Assembly: GCA_030426145.1 (NCBI GenBank)
Contig: JAUHZF010000031.1
Span: 1-41,972, forward strand
Source: Polyangia bacterium
GTDB taxonomy: Bacteria; Myxococcota_A; Polyangia; Polyangiales; Polyangiaceae
Direction: 5' to 3'
Length of the DNA: 41,972 nt
Part shown: piece by piece, positions 8,378 to 17,829 of the stretch
How the letters are laid out: the number at the start of each line of letters is the position of its first letter
Numbering within the stretch: position 1 is the first letter of the stretch
The notes under the pieces: model-generated
Databases searched by the model: none
What the model was told of the DNA's origin: nothing
What the model saw: only the letters and a program-made list of their open reading frames with translations
Position numbers and translations under genes: made by a program

Positions 8378-10087
8378 TCACTTCCCACCACCACACTGCG
8401 ACTCGACGACCTGGCGGTAGAAACCAAGCTCGTCGCGCCAGTACTCGCCGTCGAACGGCCAGATGTGGTGCTCGGCGTCGGCCGGAACCTGGCCGAACTC
8501 GTAGGCGTCCTCGGCCGTCCACTGGCCGGTCGCGATTTCTTCGTCGATCTTCTTCCGCTGAGCGTTGGTGATGTCGACGATGATCTTCTGCGCGCTGCGG
8601 AGGTGCTCCTTGAGCTCGTCCACGTTTCGCTTGTACCGCTTGCGGGCCAGGATGCCGGTCTGACGAACCGCCGCCGTCTTCGCGATGGCGATGTTGTCCT
8701 CGACGTCGGCGCCAACCGGCGAGTTCTTGAACGATGCCGGGGCCTTGTTGAAGCGAGCGAGCTCCTCGTCGAGCACGCGGACGTACTCGATGTTGCGGAG
8801 CAGCTGACGGTCGCTCAGGGCGCTCTCGACGATGGGCGTCACCGCAGGCGACAGCTTGGCTTCACCGTCACGCACCTTGATGAGGAACTCGTAGAACTTC
8901 TGCTCTCCGCCCTCGCCCTCGAAGCGCTTGAGCACGCTCTCGAGCTCCTTCGCGATGGGCTCGTAGCGCTTCTGGAACTTCGCCACGAGGATGGTCGCGT
9001 CATCGTACTGACAGATGGTGAAGTAGATGACCATCCGGATGATGTCGGCTTCCGGGAAGAAGGCGTTGGGGAAGTACGGCGACTGGATGGTGTGGATGTT
9101 CCCGAGCGCGCGCGGGTAGTCACCGGCCATGTAGTAGGCCCAGGCTTCCTCGAAGAGCGCGTCGAGCCAGTACTCGCTCGAGACGTTCACGAGGTTCCAG
9201 TACTTGACCGAAGCGCTGAGGCGGCGCTCGTCGATCTTGGGCACGTTGTTCTGATCGAGCCGAATCGAGGCCGAGTAGAAGGTGCGGGCCATCGACAGGT
9301 TGGCGAGGTCGCGCATGCGCGTCTCGTCGTCGACGCCTTCAACGCCTTCGTCGAGCGCGTCGATGATGCGCTGGAACGACTTGACCGCGGGCACCGACTT
9401 GCGCAGCTGAACGTAGCTGACGCCCTGGAAGAACTGCGAGCGCACGAAGTACGGGCTGTTCTTGCTCACGTCGCCGAAGAGGGAGATCGCCTCCTCGAAC
9501 TTGCGGCTGCGGTACATGTACCGACCCAGCATGTAGTTGAGCTGCCAGTAGAGCTCCTGCTGCTGGGGGTTGTCGAAGCGCTTGACCTGAGCCCGGCTGT
9601 ACTTACCGATGGAGCCGATGATGTCGGCCGGCTCGGGGAGCTGCGTGGCGAGCTTGGCGAGCCACAGCAAGGTCTCCTTGAACTTGAGGTGGTTCGGCTT
9701 CAACGCGACCCGACGGAAGATGTCGTAGCTCGCCTGGTAGAACTGCAGGCGGTAGAGCGAGATCGCCAGATGGTACTCCGCGATCTGCTTGTTGCCGGCG
9801 TCGTCCTCGGTCTCACCGTCGACGACGCGCTTGAGGAGCAGCGAGGCCTCTGCCCAACGCTCGTTGTCGAAGAGGCGCTTGGCTTGCGCGGCCTCCTCGG
9901 TCATTTCGCCAGCGGTGACGGGACCCTCGTCCTGCGCCTCCCCGCCATCGTCGTCGTCGTCGTCGTCCTCATCCAGATCGACGACCTCTTGGCCGCCTTT
10001 CTTGTTCTGTGCGCTCGCGACGTTGGGGACCGTGGCGGTGAAAGAAACCGCCAGGGCGAGCGTGAACCAACGCGAAATGTTCGCCAT
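8378..10087 (-). CDS. Exported TPR protein with acidic linker, GltC-like
   Basis: A 569-residue protein, first gene of the minus-strand TPR operon. The ATG at 10087 has GAGGAA about nine bases upstream. A signal peptide (MANISRWFTLALAVSF, cleavage near ASAQ) is followed by an acidic run of Asp/Glu around residues 35-50 and then helical repeats of TPR type (AKRLFDNERWAEASLLLKR, YHLAISLYRLQFYQASYDIF, LGRYMYRSRKFEEAISLFGD). The C-terminal ~150 residues are predicted helical and charged and end ESQCGGGK. The order GltC-D-E and the periplasmic TPR design fit GltC/NfsC of the myxobacterial Glt/Nfs complexes. I rate this name lower than those of the two downstream genes because TPR proteins are common in this group. 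Transcription probably starts in the 512-bp divergent gap upstream. Confidence 0.7.
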   Translation of the reverse strand: MANISRWFTLALAVSFTATVPNVASAQNKKGGQEVVDLDEDDDDDDDGGEAQDEGPVTAGEMTEEAAQAKRLFDNERWAEASLLLKRVVDGETEDDAGNKQIAEYHLAISLYRLQFYQASYDIFRRVALKPNHLKFKETLLWLAKLATQLPEPADIIGSIGKYSRAQVKRFDNPQQQELYWQLNYMLGRYMYRSRKFEEAISLFGDVSKNSPYFVRSQFFQGVSYVQLRKSVPAVKSFQRIIDALDEGVEGVDDETRMRDLANLSMARTFYSASIRLDQNNVPKIDERRLSASVKYWNLVNVSSEYWLDALFEEAWAYYMAGDYPRALGNIHTIQSPYFPNAFFPEADIIRMVIYFTICQYDDATILVAKFQKRYEPIAKELESVLKRFEGEGGEQKFYEFLIKVRDGEAKLSPAVTPIVESALSDRQLLRNIEYVRVLDEELARFNKAPASFKNSPVGADVEDNIAIAKTAAVRQTGILARKRYKRNVDELKEHLRSAQKIIVDITNAQRKKIDEEIATGQWTAEDAYEFGQVPADAEHHIWPFDGEYWRDELGFYRQVVESQCGGGK

Positions 10088-10149
10088 GCCTCGATATTCC
10101 TCGCTTGAGCCGAAGGACCTGAAAATCCAGCCTTCGGGGCGGCAAAATC

Positions 10150-10443
10150 CTAGTTATCCGCCCCTTCGATTGTCAACGCGCCAATCCCGGCATCGACATG
10201 GGTTTCAGGTGTCGAAGCGACTGCAGCTACGGTCTTGATGGCCCAGGGGCGCGAAAAGACCGTGAGGTACGCCGTTTGTTGGATGACAGGTTCTCCGGGT
10301 CGTGCGGCAAAAAGCTCGCTCGGTCCGTCCGTCGTCAGTGCATACGTCCAATGAGACGCTTCGATCTGAGAAGGCGGCTCACGTTCTGGCGTGCGCCGTT
10401 CCTCTCGTACGGGAACATCGACGATGACCCACCCGTCCGTCAA
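10150..10443 (-). CDS. Possible small hypothetical protein (weak)
   Basis: An open frame of 97 codons from a TTG at 10443. The frame continues open upstream for about 24 more codons without a usable start, reading plausibly (STLSYVVLLLTDGWVIV). The sequence has no low-complexity character. However, third-position GC is clearly lower than in the surrounding genes, and there is no ribosome site. It could be a decayed gene fragment, or non-coding DNA that happens to be open. Confidence 0.25.
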   Translation of the reverse strand: MTDGWVIVDVPVREERRTPEREPPSQIEASHWTYALTTDGPSELFAARPGEPVIQQTAYLTVFSRPWAIKTVAAVASTPETHVDAGIGALTIEGADN

Positions 10444-10446
10444 CAG

Positions 10447-10466
10447 TAGGACAACGTAGGATAACG
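10447..10466. promoter_or_regulatory. Tandem 10-bp motif pair, candidate operator
   Basis: TAGGACAACG is followed immediately by TAGGATAACG, nine of ten bases identical and exactly one helical turn apart. It lies in the divergent promoter region of the Glt-like locus. Spacing of this kind is typical of side-by-side binding of one regulator; the protein is unknown. Confidence 0.4.
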
Positions 10467-10599
10467 TCGATTTTTCCCCCGGCGATCCGTTGCAGAATCC
10501 CCAGTGACTGTACTAGCTTCCGGGGGCCCTCGCGGTGACGCACTGGCGTGCCCGGGGCCATTCCGTCATTGCATGACGGATCTAAGGAGCTCTTTGCGG

Positions 10600-11535
10600 A
10601 TGACGCTTGCAAAAAAGGTTTGGCGCACGTCGTTGAAGGCCGGAAGCGCCGTCACCCTCTTGGGTGGCATCGCTTCGGTCACCCTCATCGGCTGCCCTAG
10701 CGGTGGTGTTGGTGACCCCTGCATCCCCGAGGACGAGTACCGGGAGAACTTCGCGGGGTTCCAGCTCCAGGAGGAGAACATCGAGTCCCGCTCGTTCCAG
10801 TGCCAGACCCGGATCTGCCTGGTGAACCACTTCCAAGGCCGCGTCAGCTGCCCGCAGGGTCAAGCGGCGCCCGAGTCCTGTGGACCGAGTGACCCTTGCG
10901 GCAACTCGGGTGACTCTTGTGTTCCCGCCGGTGTCATCATCACCGACTGCGATCCGACGCCCTGCGACGAAGAGGGTGCCAACCCGAACAACTGCAACCA
11001 GGGTGACGGCGCCAACGCGGCGTGCGGCGGCAACGTCTGTGACCAAGAAGGTCGGTTCTGTCGCTGCAGCTCGGGTCAGTGCCCCGACAACTATTTCTGC
11101 CAGGGTGACGCGAACGCGGAAAACGCGTTCCTCTGCAACACCTCAGTGTGTCTGCCGGACGACGAAGCGGCTCGCGAGGACCGCTGCTTCATCCCCGGTA
11201 CCGAGATCCCGGTCGCGGTCGAAGTCTGCTCGCAATGCGCCGCCGACTCGGTCCGCAACGCCGACAACTCGGTCTACTGCTCCTGTCGGTGCGCCCCGCC
11301 CTCCGTCGGCGCGAGCGATGCCGACGACAGCTTCAACTTCTGCGAGTGCCCCGAGGGCTTCGTCTGCTCGGAGATCCGACCCAGCCTCGGCCTCGGCGAC
11401 CCCAACATCGCCGGTTCGTACTGCATCAAGGTCGGCACCGAGTACGACGACACCCAGGCGACGTCGCAGTGTGGGCAGGTCCAGGGCCACTGGAACACCC
11501 AGTGCGACGGCAACCCGAACGCTACGGGCGGCTGA
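10600..11535 (+). CDS. Cysteine-rich outer-surface lipoprotein
   Basis: A 311-residue protein. I place the start at the ATG at 10600 because AAGGAG lies 10 bases upstream and the product then begins with a normal lipoprotein signal (MTLAKKVWRTSLKAG, hydrophobic core, lipobox LIGC). The mature part holds about 30 further cysteines, many in EGF-like or knottin-like spacings (CRC, CSCRC, CECPEGFVC), with Asn/Asp/Gly-rich loops and no transmembrane segment. Such a chain is probably disulfide-braced and exposed on the cell surface. It is divergent from the TPR operon and begins the plus-strand series leading to FtsY and the barrels. The Myxococcus gliding system includes the lipoprotein GltK and the cysteine-rich adhesin CglB. 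This protein could fill such a role, but I see no von Willebrand A motif (DxSxS), so identity is open. Confidence 0.75.
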   Translation: MTLAKKVWRTSLKAGSAVTLLGGIASVTLIGCPSGGVGDPCIPEDEYRENFAGFQLQEENIESRSFQCQTRICLVNHFQGRVSCPQGQAAPESCGPSDPCGNSGDSCVPAGVIITDCDPTPCDEEGANPNNCNQGDGANAACGGNVCDQEGRFCRCSSGQCPDNYFCQGDANAENAFLCNTSVCLPDDEAAREDRCFIPGTEIPVAVEVCSQCAADSVRNADNSVYCSCRCAPPSVGASDADDSFNFCECPEGFVCSEIRPSLGLGDPNIAGSYCIKVGTEYDDTQATSQCGQVQGHWNTQCDGNPNATGG

Positions 11536-11676
11536 AGCCTCCCTCGGCTTCGATGAACGAAGGCTCGGTCACCGACCGGGCCTTCGGCCATTTTGTCGTG
11601 CTGGTTCGTCTTTTCTCGCCTCGAACCCTCGGAACCCATGGCCCCCTCCGACGTCTGTATTAGGACTGTGGAGACG

Positions 11677-13359
11677 ATGAGGTGGCTGCTCGCCCTGCTG
11701 ACGGCCCTGGTGGCGATGCTGAGCACGCCGTCGGTCGCTCATGCCCGCAAGGTACGAATCCGCGGCGGGGCCAAGCTGCTGGCGCAAGCGACCTACGTGA
11801 GGGACCGCGCCGTGCTCGAGCTCCGCGGCCAGCTCACCGACGACGCGCGAACCCCGCTCTCCCAACAGTGGATCGAGCTCACCGTCGAGGGCGGGCTCAC
11901 CCTCGCCGACGCGCGCGCCTGCCCTGAGCCACAGGTCAACGTGGCACCTTTGCGGGGAGAGCCCGGCAAGCAGGTCGAGACCGCGTCGGGAGGTGAGTTC
12001 TGCCTCCGCTGGGCCACCCCTCCGGACAAGGGCTCGATCACGCTCTCGTACCGCGGGGACAAGTATCACGGTGGCACCGAGCTCCAGGTCAGCTTCGACC
12101 GCGCCAAGCCTCAGCGACTGGCGACCACGTTGCGGTTCGATCCACGCCCGCTCGTGATGGACCTCGACAAGGATCAGCTCGTGGTGAGCGGCGCGCTCGA
12201 CCTGGCGCTCACCACCGTGCACGCGACCCGCCGCGACCGCACCGTCCGGCTGTTGGACGAAAACGGCAAGAGCATCGCGGAGGGAAAGACGGCCGGCGAC
12301 GGACGCGTGCGACTGCTCGTCGACCCCAACGCGCTTGGAGGCCCAGGTTCGGGCAAGCTCTCGCTCGACTTCGCCGGGGACGAAGAGCTCGCGCCATCGT
12401 CCGATGAGCAGCCCGTCACGCGCCGAACGACGGTGAGAATCCGCCTCGCCAACGACGTCGAACCGGCCGACGCGGGAGACACCGCGCAGATCGCGCTCGA
12501 CCTCGACACGAAGCGCGGGCCCGTCAAGGGTGGGGTCGTGGAGGCGTTGCTCGGAGGCAAGAGCCTCGGCAGCGCCACGGTCGTCGAGGGCAAAGCCAAC
12601 CTCATCGTCCTCCTCGACCCCAAGCTCGAGAAGGAGGCGATCCTCAGCGTGCGCTACCTGCCCGCTTCGCCCTTCTACAAGCCGGGCTCCGTGCTCACCG
12701 TCGAGGTACCCATCGCGCCTCCGAGTCTCGTCCTGCGCATCGCGCTGAGCCTCGTCGTGCTCGCAGCCGCCGTCTGGATCACGCTCAGCTGGCGGCGCTC
12801 GAAGCACACCCCCACGCTGCGCGGTGACCGCCCTGCCCTCACGCCCGGCGTGCACGTGGTCAAGGCGAGTCGCGACGGACGCGCGTGGAGCGGCACGGTG
12901 CTCGACGCGCACGACGGCCGACCGATCGTCGACGCCCTGGTGCGGGTTCGCGCGCCCACCCTCGAAGTGGACGACACCATCCTCGAGTTGCGCACCAACA
13001 GCGACGGCAGCTTCGCCTTCGAGCTCGAGGCGCGCCCCGATGGCGCCGAGCTCGCTGCCGAAGCGGAGTATCACGCCGAGGAGCGCAAGCCGCTTCCCCC
13101 AGCTGGAGAGCTACGGATCGCACTCGTCACGCGACGCCGTGCGCTGTTGCGGCGCTTCGTGCAGTGGGCGCAGTTCCGCGGCGTTCCTTACGACCGCAAG
13201 CCAGAGCCGACGCCCGAGCAGGTCATTCAGGTGGCGCATCATCAGCAGCGTCCGGAGGTCGCCGATTGGGCCCGTGCGGTGGAAGAAGTGGCCTTTGGTC
13301 CGGGTCAGGTCGACGCGGGGCGCGACGCCGAAGTGCGCGACCTCGAGCCGGGACCGTGA
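11677..13359 (+). CDS. Single-pass membrane protein: periplasmic beta-sandwich repeats and cytoplasmic carboxypeptidase-regulatory-like domain
   Basis: With the ATG at 11677 the product has 560 residues. It begins with a signal peptide (MRWLLALLTALVAML, cleavage near AHA-RK), which is why I prefer this start over upstream in-frame ones. Residues ~25-345 are beta-rich, with repeated Ig-like patterns (AVLELRGQLTDDARTPLSQ, GALDLALTTVHA, GGVVEALLGGKSLGSATV). A membrane span lies at ~350-372 (LVLRIALSLVVLAAAVWITL), followed by WRRSK as a stop-transfer signal. The C-terminal part has a carboxypeptidase-regulatory-like fold (WSGTVLDAHDGRPIVDALVRV, then SDGSFAFEL) and a charged helix, placed in the cytoplasm by the positive-inside rule. 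It is followed by ftsY after 100 bases. It could be an inner-membrane partner of the Glt-like machine (GltG-like position), but the sequence alone does not prove this. Confidence 0.65.
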   Translation: MRWLLALLTALVAMLSTPSVAHARKVRIRGGAKLLAQATYVRDRAVLELRGQLTDDARTPLSQQWIELTVEGGLTLADARACPEPQVNVAPLRGEPGKQVETASGGEFCLRWATPPDKGSITLSYRGDKYHGGTELQVSFDRAKPQRLATTLRFDPRPLVMDLDKDQLVVSGALDLALTTVHATRRDRTVRLLDENGKSIAEGKTAGDGRVRLLVDPNALGGPGSGKLSLDFAGDEELAPSSDEQPVTRRTTVRIRLANDVEPADAGDTAQIALDLDTKRGPVKGGVVEALLGGKSLGSATVVEGKANLIVLLDPKLEKEAILSVRYLPASPFYKPGSVLTVEVPIAPPSLVLRIALSLVVLAAAVWITLSWRRSKHTPTLRGDRPALTPGVHVVKASRDGRAWSGTVLDAHDGRPIVDALVRVRAPTLEVDDTILELRTNSDGSFAFELEARPDGAELAAEAEYHAEERKPLPPAGELRIALVTRRRALLRRFVQWAQFRGVPYDRKPEPTPEQVIQVAHHQQRPEVADWARAVEEVAFGPGQVDAGRDAEVRDLEPGP

Positions 13360-13459
13360 TGGCGAGGCTGCATACGCTCGCCACAACCGACCGCAGGCCA
13401 CTTGCACTGATTGACGACGATCCCCACGGCCGGTAGACCGGCCCGGCGAGGTAGTCCCG

Positions 13460-14737
13460 ATGAACCCCATCATTTACGTCGTCATCGCGGTGCTCGTCAT
13501 CGCCGTCATCCTCTACCTTCTCTTCGGCCGAAAGTCGCAGACGCCCGAGCTGCCGGCCGAGCCAGAGAAGCTCCCCAAGAAGCCGGCGAGCAAGCCCGCG
13601 GCGAAGAAGAAGCCGGAGCCCGAGAAGGTCGCCAGCAAGCCCGCCGCCAAAGCCGCGCCTGAGCCCACGGCGCCAGCGGACGGAGACGACGAAGAAGACG
13701 ACGACGAAGATGTCGCGCCCGTCGACGATGCCGAAGACGAAGAGGAGGTCGAGCCGTCGAAGGGCCCCCCTCCGCCTCCCGTCTCGCGACGCAAGCGCGA
13801 CGTGAAGGGGTTGCGCCGCGGTCTCAAGAAGGTGCGCGGCGAGGGCGGTCTCTTCGGTCGACTGAAGGCGCTCTTCACGGGCAAGAAAGAAATCGACCCG
13901 GGGATCGTGGACGAGATCGAGGAGATCCTCCTCACCAGCGACGTCGGCATGAAGACGACGCAGATGCTGCTGGAAGAGATCCGCGAGGGCTTGGACAAGA
14001 ACGAGCTCGACGACACCGACCGCGTTTGGGAGCTGCTCCGCGAGCGCGCGCGAGGCCTGCTCGACATCGACGGCGACGGACCCATTCGCAACCACGGAAA
14101 ACCGACCGTCGTGCTCCTGGTGGGCGTCAACGGCACCGGAAAGACCACCACCATCGGCAAGCTCGCGACCCAGTTCGCCAAAGAGGACAAGAAGCTCTTG
14201 CTCGTGGCAGGTGACACCTTCCGCGCGGCCGCCGTGCAGCAGCTCCAAGCCTGGGGCCAGCGCGTCGGATGCGAAGTTTTTGCCGGCGAAGACGAAGCCG
14301 ACCCCGCGTCGGTGGTTTTCGACGCCATCAAGAAGGGCGAGGAGGAAGGCGCAGACCTCATCCTCGTCGACACCGCGGGCCGCCTTCACACCAAGAGCAA
14401 CCTCATGGACGAGCTCAAGAAGGTGGTGAAGGTCTGTGGCAAGGCCCTCGACGGAGCCCCGCACGAGACCCTTCTCGTGCTGGACGGCACCACCGGCCAA
14501 AACGCCCTGCAGCAAGCCAAGGAGTTCGGCGAAGCGCTCGACCTCACTGGCCTGGTGCTCACCAAGCTCGACGGCACGGCCAAGGGCGGCATCGTCCTAG
14601 CCATCGCTCACGAGCAAGGGCTTCCCGTTCGGTACATCGGCGTTGGAGAACGCCGTCAGGACCTGCGGGACTTCGATCCTGAGGAGTTCGTGGAAGCGAT
14701 GCTCGGGACCGGAGATGGGTCGCAGCGGGCGGCCTAA
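13460..14737 (+). CDS. ftsY: Signal recognition particle receptor FtsY
   Basis: A 425-residue SRP-family GTPase. FtsY docks ribosome-SRP complexes at the inner membrane for co-translational insertion. An N-terminal membrane span (residues ~3-22, IIYVVIAVLVIAVILYLLF) precedes a Lys/Ala/Pro then Asp/Glu-rich linker (to ~110). The helical N domain and the G domain follow. G motifs are clear: the P-loop GVNGTGKTTT at 222-231, DTFRAAA, DTAGR, and TKLDGTAKGG, with the closing GERRQDLRDFDPEEFV. The span-anchored architecture replaces the acidic amphipathic A domain of the Escherichia coli form and is common in Myxococcota. It sits between a membrane protein gene and the two outer-membrane barrels. 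A separate promoter after it suggests it is not obligatorily co-transcribed with the barrels. Confidence 0.95.
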   Translation: MNPIIYVVIAVLVIAVILYLLFGRKSQTPELPAEPEKLPKKPASKPAAKKKPEPEKVASKPAAKAAPEPTAPADGDDEEDDDEDVAPVDDAEDEEEVEPSKGPPPPPVSRRKRDVKGLRRGLKKVRGEGGLFGRLKALFTGKKEIDPGIVDEIEEILLTSDVGMKTTQMLLEEIREGLDKNELDDTDRVWELLRERARGLLDIDGDGPIRNHGKPTVVLLVGVNGTGKTTTIGKLATQFAKEDKKLLLVAGDTFRAAAVQQLQAWGQRVGCEVFAGEDEADPASVVFDAIKKGEEEGADLILVDTAGRLHTKSNLMDELKKVVKVCGKALDGAPHETLLVLDGTTGQNALQQAKEFGEALDLTGLVLTKLDGTAKGGIVLAIAHEQGLPVRYIGVGERRQDLRDFDPEEFVEAMLGTGDGSQRAA

Positions 14738-14761
14738 CACAGAAACCGGATAGTTGCGGGG

Positions 14762-14791
14762 TTGCTTCCAAGAATTTCCGCATGATATAGT
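14762..14791 (+). promoter_or_regulatory. Candidate sigma-70-type promoter for the barrel genes
   Basis: TTGCTT at 14762 and TATAGT at 14786 are separated by 18 bases. They lie in the 130-bp gap after ftsY, which is AT-rich compared with its surroundings. The first barrel gene starts 77 bases downstream behind a GAGGGAG ribosome site. Confidence 0.5.
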
Positions 14792-14867
14792 CCGACGACT
14801 TTCGTGATACCCCTTATTTATCTAACAATCTCAGGCACTTAAGGGCTACACGAGGGAGCTACACCAC

Positions 14868-15881
<1,014 letters not shown>

Positions 15882-15892
15882 GGGGACACCGC

Positions 15893-16798
15893 ATGAATAC
15901 GACTACGACCAAGAAGAGCTGGGTCAAGTTTGGCCTGGCTGCCCTCACCGCGGTTTCCGCCCTCGCCATCGAGATGCCTGAGGCTCAGGCCCAGGAGATC
16001 CAGCTCACGGGTCCCCTGGCCGGCGCCCAAGCCGTTCGTCGCCTGCGCCTGCACCGCGACGGCCGTTTCGACATCGGCGTGCACGGCACCTTCTCGCTCC
16101 TGGACGAGTTCCGGCGCGGGATCATGCCGGGGTTGCGGCTCAACTATCACTTCTTCGACTGGCTCGGCGTCGGGGTGTTCGGTGGCTACAACGTCACCTA
16201 CAACACCGGCCTCAGCGACGAGCTGCAGGAGAAGGCGATCGACGACCGCGCCTGCGATACCAACCCGAACTCCACGGCCTGTCGTCTCAGCGCGACCAAC
16301 CTCTGTCGGGACGGCGAGTGCCTCGCCAACGACCAACTCGGTCGCCAGCAGTGGTACGTCGCCCCGCAGGTCACGGTGGTTCCCTTCCGCGGCAAGCTGT
16401 CTCTCTTCGGGGCGGCCTTCCTCGACGCCGACATCAGCCTCTTCTTGGGGGCTGCGATCGTCGGCCTCCAGGAGCGTGCGGAGTGTGGACCCGCTTCGGG
16501 GTCGAACACGCCCTGCGGCGACCCATCCAGCTTCGAGCTCGCTTCGCGCGTGACCGCGGGTCCGACCTTCGGTCTCGGGTTCAACTTCTACCCGCTCGAC
16601 TTCATGGGCTTCGGCACCGCATTCCGCCTCACGCCTTACGCCTGGAACACCTCCGGTTTCGACAAGGCCGGTGGCGGCCAGGATGAGGCCTTCCCGGATG
16701 ACAGCGTCACCGGCGCCGACCGTGCCCTGGCCTTCAACCCTGCGTTGAGCGTCTACGTCAACTTCCAGCTGCCCGCCGAGATCGAGGTCTCGGACTGA
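15893..16798 (+). CDS. Outer-membrane beta-barrel protein, GltB/NfsB-like
   Basis: A 301-residue protein starting at the ATG at 15893, with GAGGGG seven or so bases upstream. An in-frame ATG at 15878 overlaps the previous stop codon but would add only five residues. A signal peptide (cleavage near AQAQ-EIQ) precedes a barrel domain with strands such as RFDIGVHGTFSLLDEF, LRLNYHFFDWLGVGVFGGY, QQWYVAPQVTVVPF, LSLFGAAFLDADISLF and the closing SVYVNFQLPAE. Two Cys-rich loops (CDTNPNSTAC, CRDGEC) and a third (CGPASGSNTPC) are probably external, disulfide-closed loops. It shares its fold and the HRDGRFDIG-type first strand with myxobacterial GltB/NfsB proteins and is translationally close to the GltA-like gene. 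Transcription probably ends at the hairpin after 16858. Confidence 0.75.
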   Translation: MNTTTTKKSWVKFGLAALTAVSALAIEMPEAQAQEIQLTGPLAGAQAVRRLRLHRDGRFDIGVHGTFSLLDEFRRGIMPGLRLNYHFFDWLGVGVFGGYNVTYNTGLSDELQEKAIDDRACDTNPNSTACRLSATNLCRDGECLANDQLGRQQWYVAPQVTVVPFRGKLSLFGAAFLDADISLFLGAAIVGLQERAECGPASGSNTPCGDPSSFELASRVTAGPTFGLGFNFYPLDFMGFGTAFRLTPYAWNTSGFDKAGGGQDEAFPDDSVTGADRALAFNPALSVYVNFQLPAEIEVSD

Positions 16799-16857
16799 GC
16801 ACAGGCTAGAAGAAGGTCTGTCGGCCGGAGCCTGAGGCGGTCACAGACCACCAGCAA

Positions 16858-16886
16858 GGGGGCGTTCTCATTTCGGGAGCGCCCTC
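16858..16886 (+). terminator. Hairpin after the two barrel genes
   Basis: GGGCG-TT-CTC at 16860-16869 pairs with GAG-CGCCC at 16877-16884 around a 7-base loop, 60 bases after the barrel stop. There is no long T-run, so termination strength is uncertain. Confidence 0.45.
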
Positions 16887-16968
16887 TGCCTTTACACCCC
16901 TGCGGAAAAGCCGCGCCCAAACCATTGCCGCGTCTCTACGCGGGCCCCCTTTGAAAAGGGCCACCATC

Positions 16969-17826
16969 ATGGGCTTGTTCGACTTCTTCAAACGTGACCG
17001 CGGCGCCGACACCGGCGAAGCCAAAGAACCCGGCGACCGGAAGCTCGAGTCGCTCGGCAAGAAGGCCTCCGACAAGCGGGCCCAGGCCTACGATCGCGAC
17101 GAAGCGCTACGCGCGCTCATCGATCTCGGCACCCCCGGGGCAGCGGGGGCGCTGCTCAAGCGCTTCAAGGTGCAGGTCGACCCGTCGATCACGGACAACG
17201 AAGAGAAGCAGATGGCGTTCGACGGCATCGTCGCCATCGGCAAAGGCCACAAGGGCCGTCGGGTCGAGGACGAGGGCAAGAACCCGAAAGAGATGTCGAC
17301 CGAGCCGCTCACCAACGAGGACGTCGACAAGCTTCGCGACGCCGTCGTCGAGCACTGCAAAGAATACTGTGGGCGGGCCGAGAACCTCACCTACCCCCTC
17401 AAAGTCATCCGCGAGCTGCACGACGACGAAGGCTACGCCAGAGAAGTACTCAGCCTCCTGAGCGAGCACGACACCGAATACACGCGCAACGTCGAGCCCA
17501 AGGTGAACCTCCTCGCCGCCCTCGAGGGCCTCGAGCGAGAGGACGTGCGCAAGGCCGTCGCCGAATACCTCGACGACGTCAACGAGACCGTGCGCTTCCA
17601 CGCGGTGCAGACGACCTTCACCCTCGGAGACGACGCCTCGCTCGGTGCGCTCGTCGAGCTGATGAAGAACGAGGAGTCGGTGCGCATCAAGAATCGAGTC
17701 TGCGACGGCATCGTGGCCGCGGGCTGGACCATCCCCGAAGATCTCCGTGAGCCGCTCGAAGAGACGATGAGCGACGTCTACGAATACCGGCTCGACACCT
17801 CGACGGGGAAGCTCTCCAAGGCCTAG
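16969..17826 (+). CDS. HEAT-repeat-like cytoplasmic protein
   Basis: A 285-residue protein starting at the ATG at 16969, with AAAAGGG eight bases upstream. It opens MGLFDFFKRD, is highly charged, and has no signal peptide or membrane span, so it is cytoplasmic. Repeated helical pairs of HEAT/ARM type are visible: REDVRKAVAEYLDDVNETVR with FHAVQTTFTLGDDASLGALV, and DEALRALIDLGTPGAAGALL. Such proteins act as scaffolds; no catalytic motif is seen. The next gene begins four bases after its stop, so it is the first gene of the unit with the large barrel and the many-heme cytochrome, while it follows the Glt-like barrels by 170 bases. Which of the two neighbouring systems it serves cannot be told from sequence. 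Confidence 0.75.
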   Translation: MGLFDFFKRDRGADTGEAKEPGDRKLESLGKKASDKRAQAYDRDEALRALIDLGTPGAAGALLKRFKVQVDPSITDNEEKQMAFDGIVAIGKGHKGRRVEDEGKNPKEMSTEPLTNEDVDKLRDAVVEHCKEYCGRAENLTYPLKVIRELHDDEGYAREVLSLLSEHDTEYTRNVEPKVNLLAALEGLEREDVRKAVAEYLDDVNETVRFHAVQTTFTLGDDASLGALVELMKNEESVRIKNRVCDGIVAAGWTIPEDLREPLEETMSDVYEYRLDTSTGKLSKA

Positions 17827-17829
17827 ACC

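Larger units (their letters stand above)
10088..10599. other. Divergent intergenic region between the TPR operon and the cysteine-rich lipoprotein gene
   Basis: This 512-bp stretch has no confident gene. It must hold promoters for both directions. It contains a weak minus-strand open frame (10150-10443), a tandem pair of 10-bp motifs (10447-10466), and a possible plus-strand -35 element TTGCAG at 10489. No convincing -10 element lies at normal spacing from it. Confidence 0.5.

Noticed and set aside
8327..10108. A 593-codon plus-strand frame
   Set aside because: It is antisense to the GltC-like gene; the minus strand has the signal peptide, ribosome site and TPR repeats.
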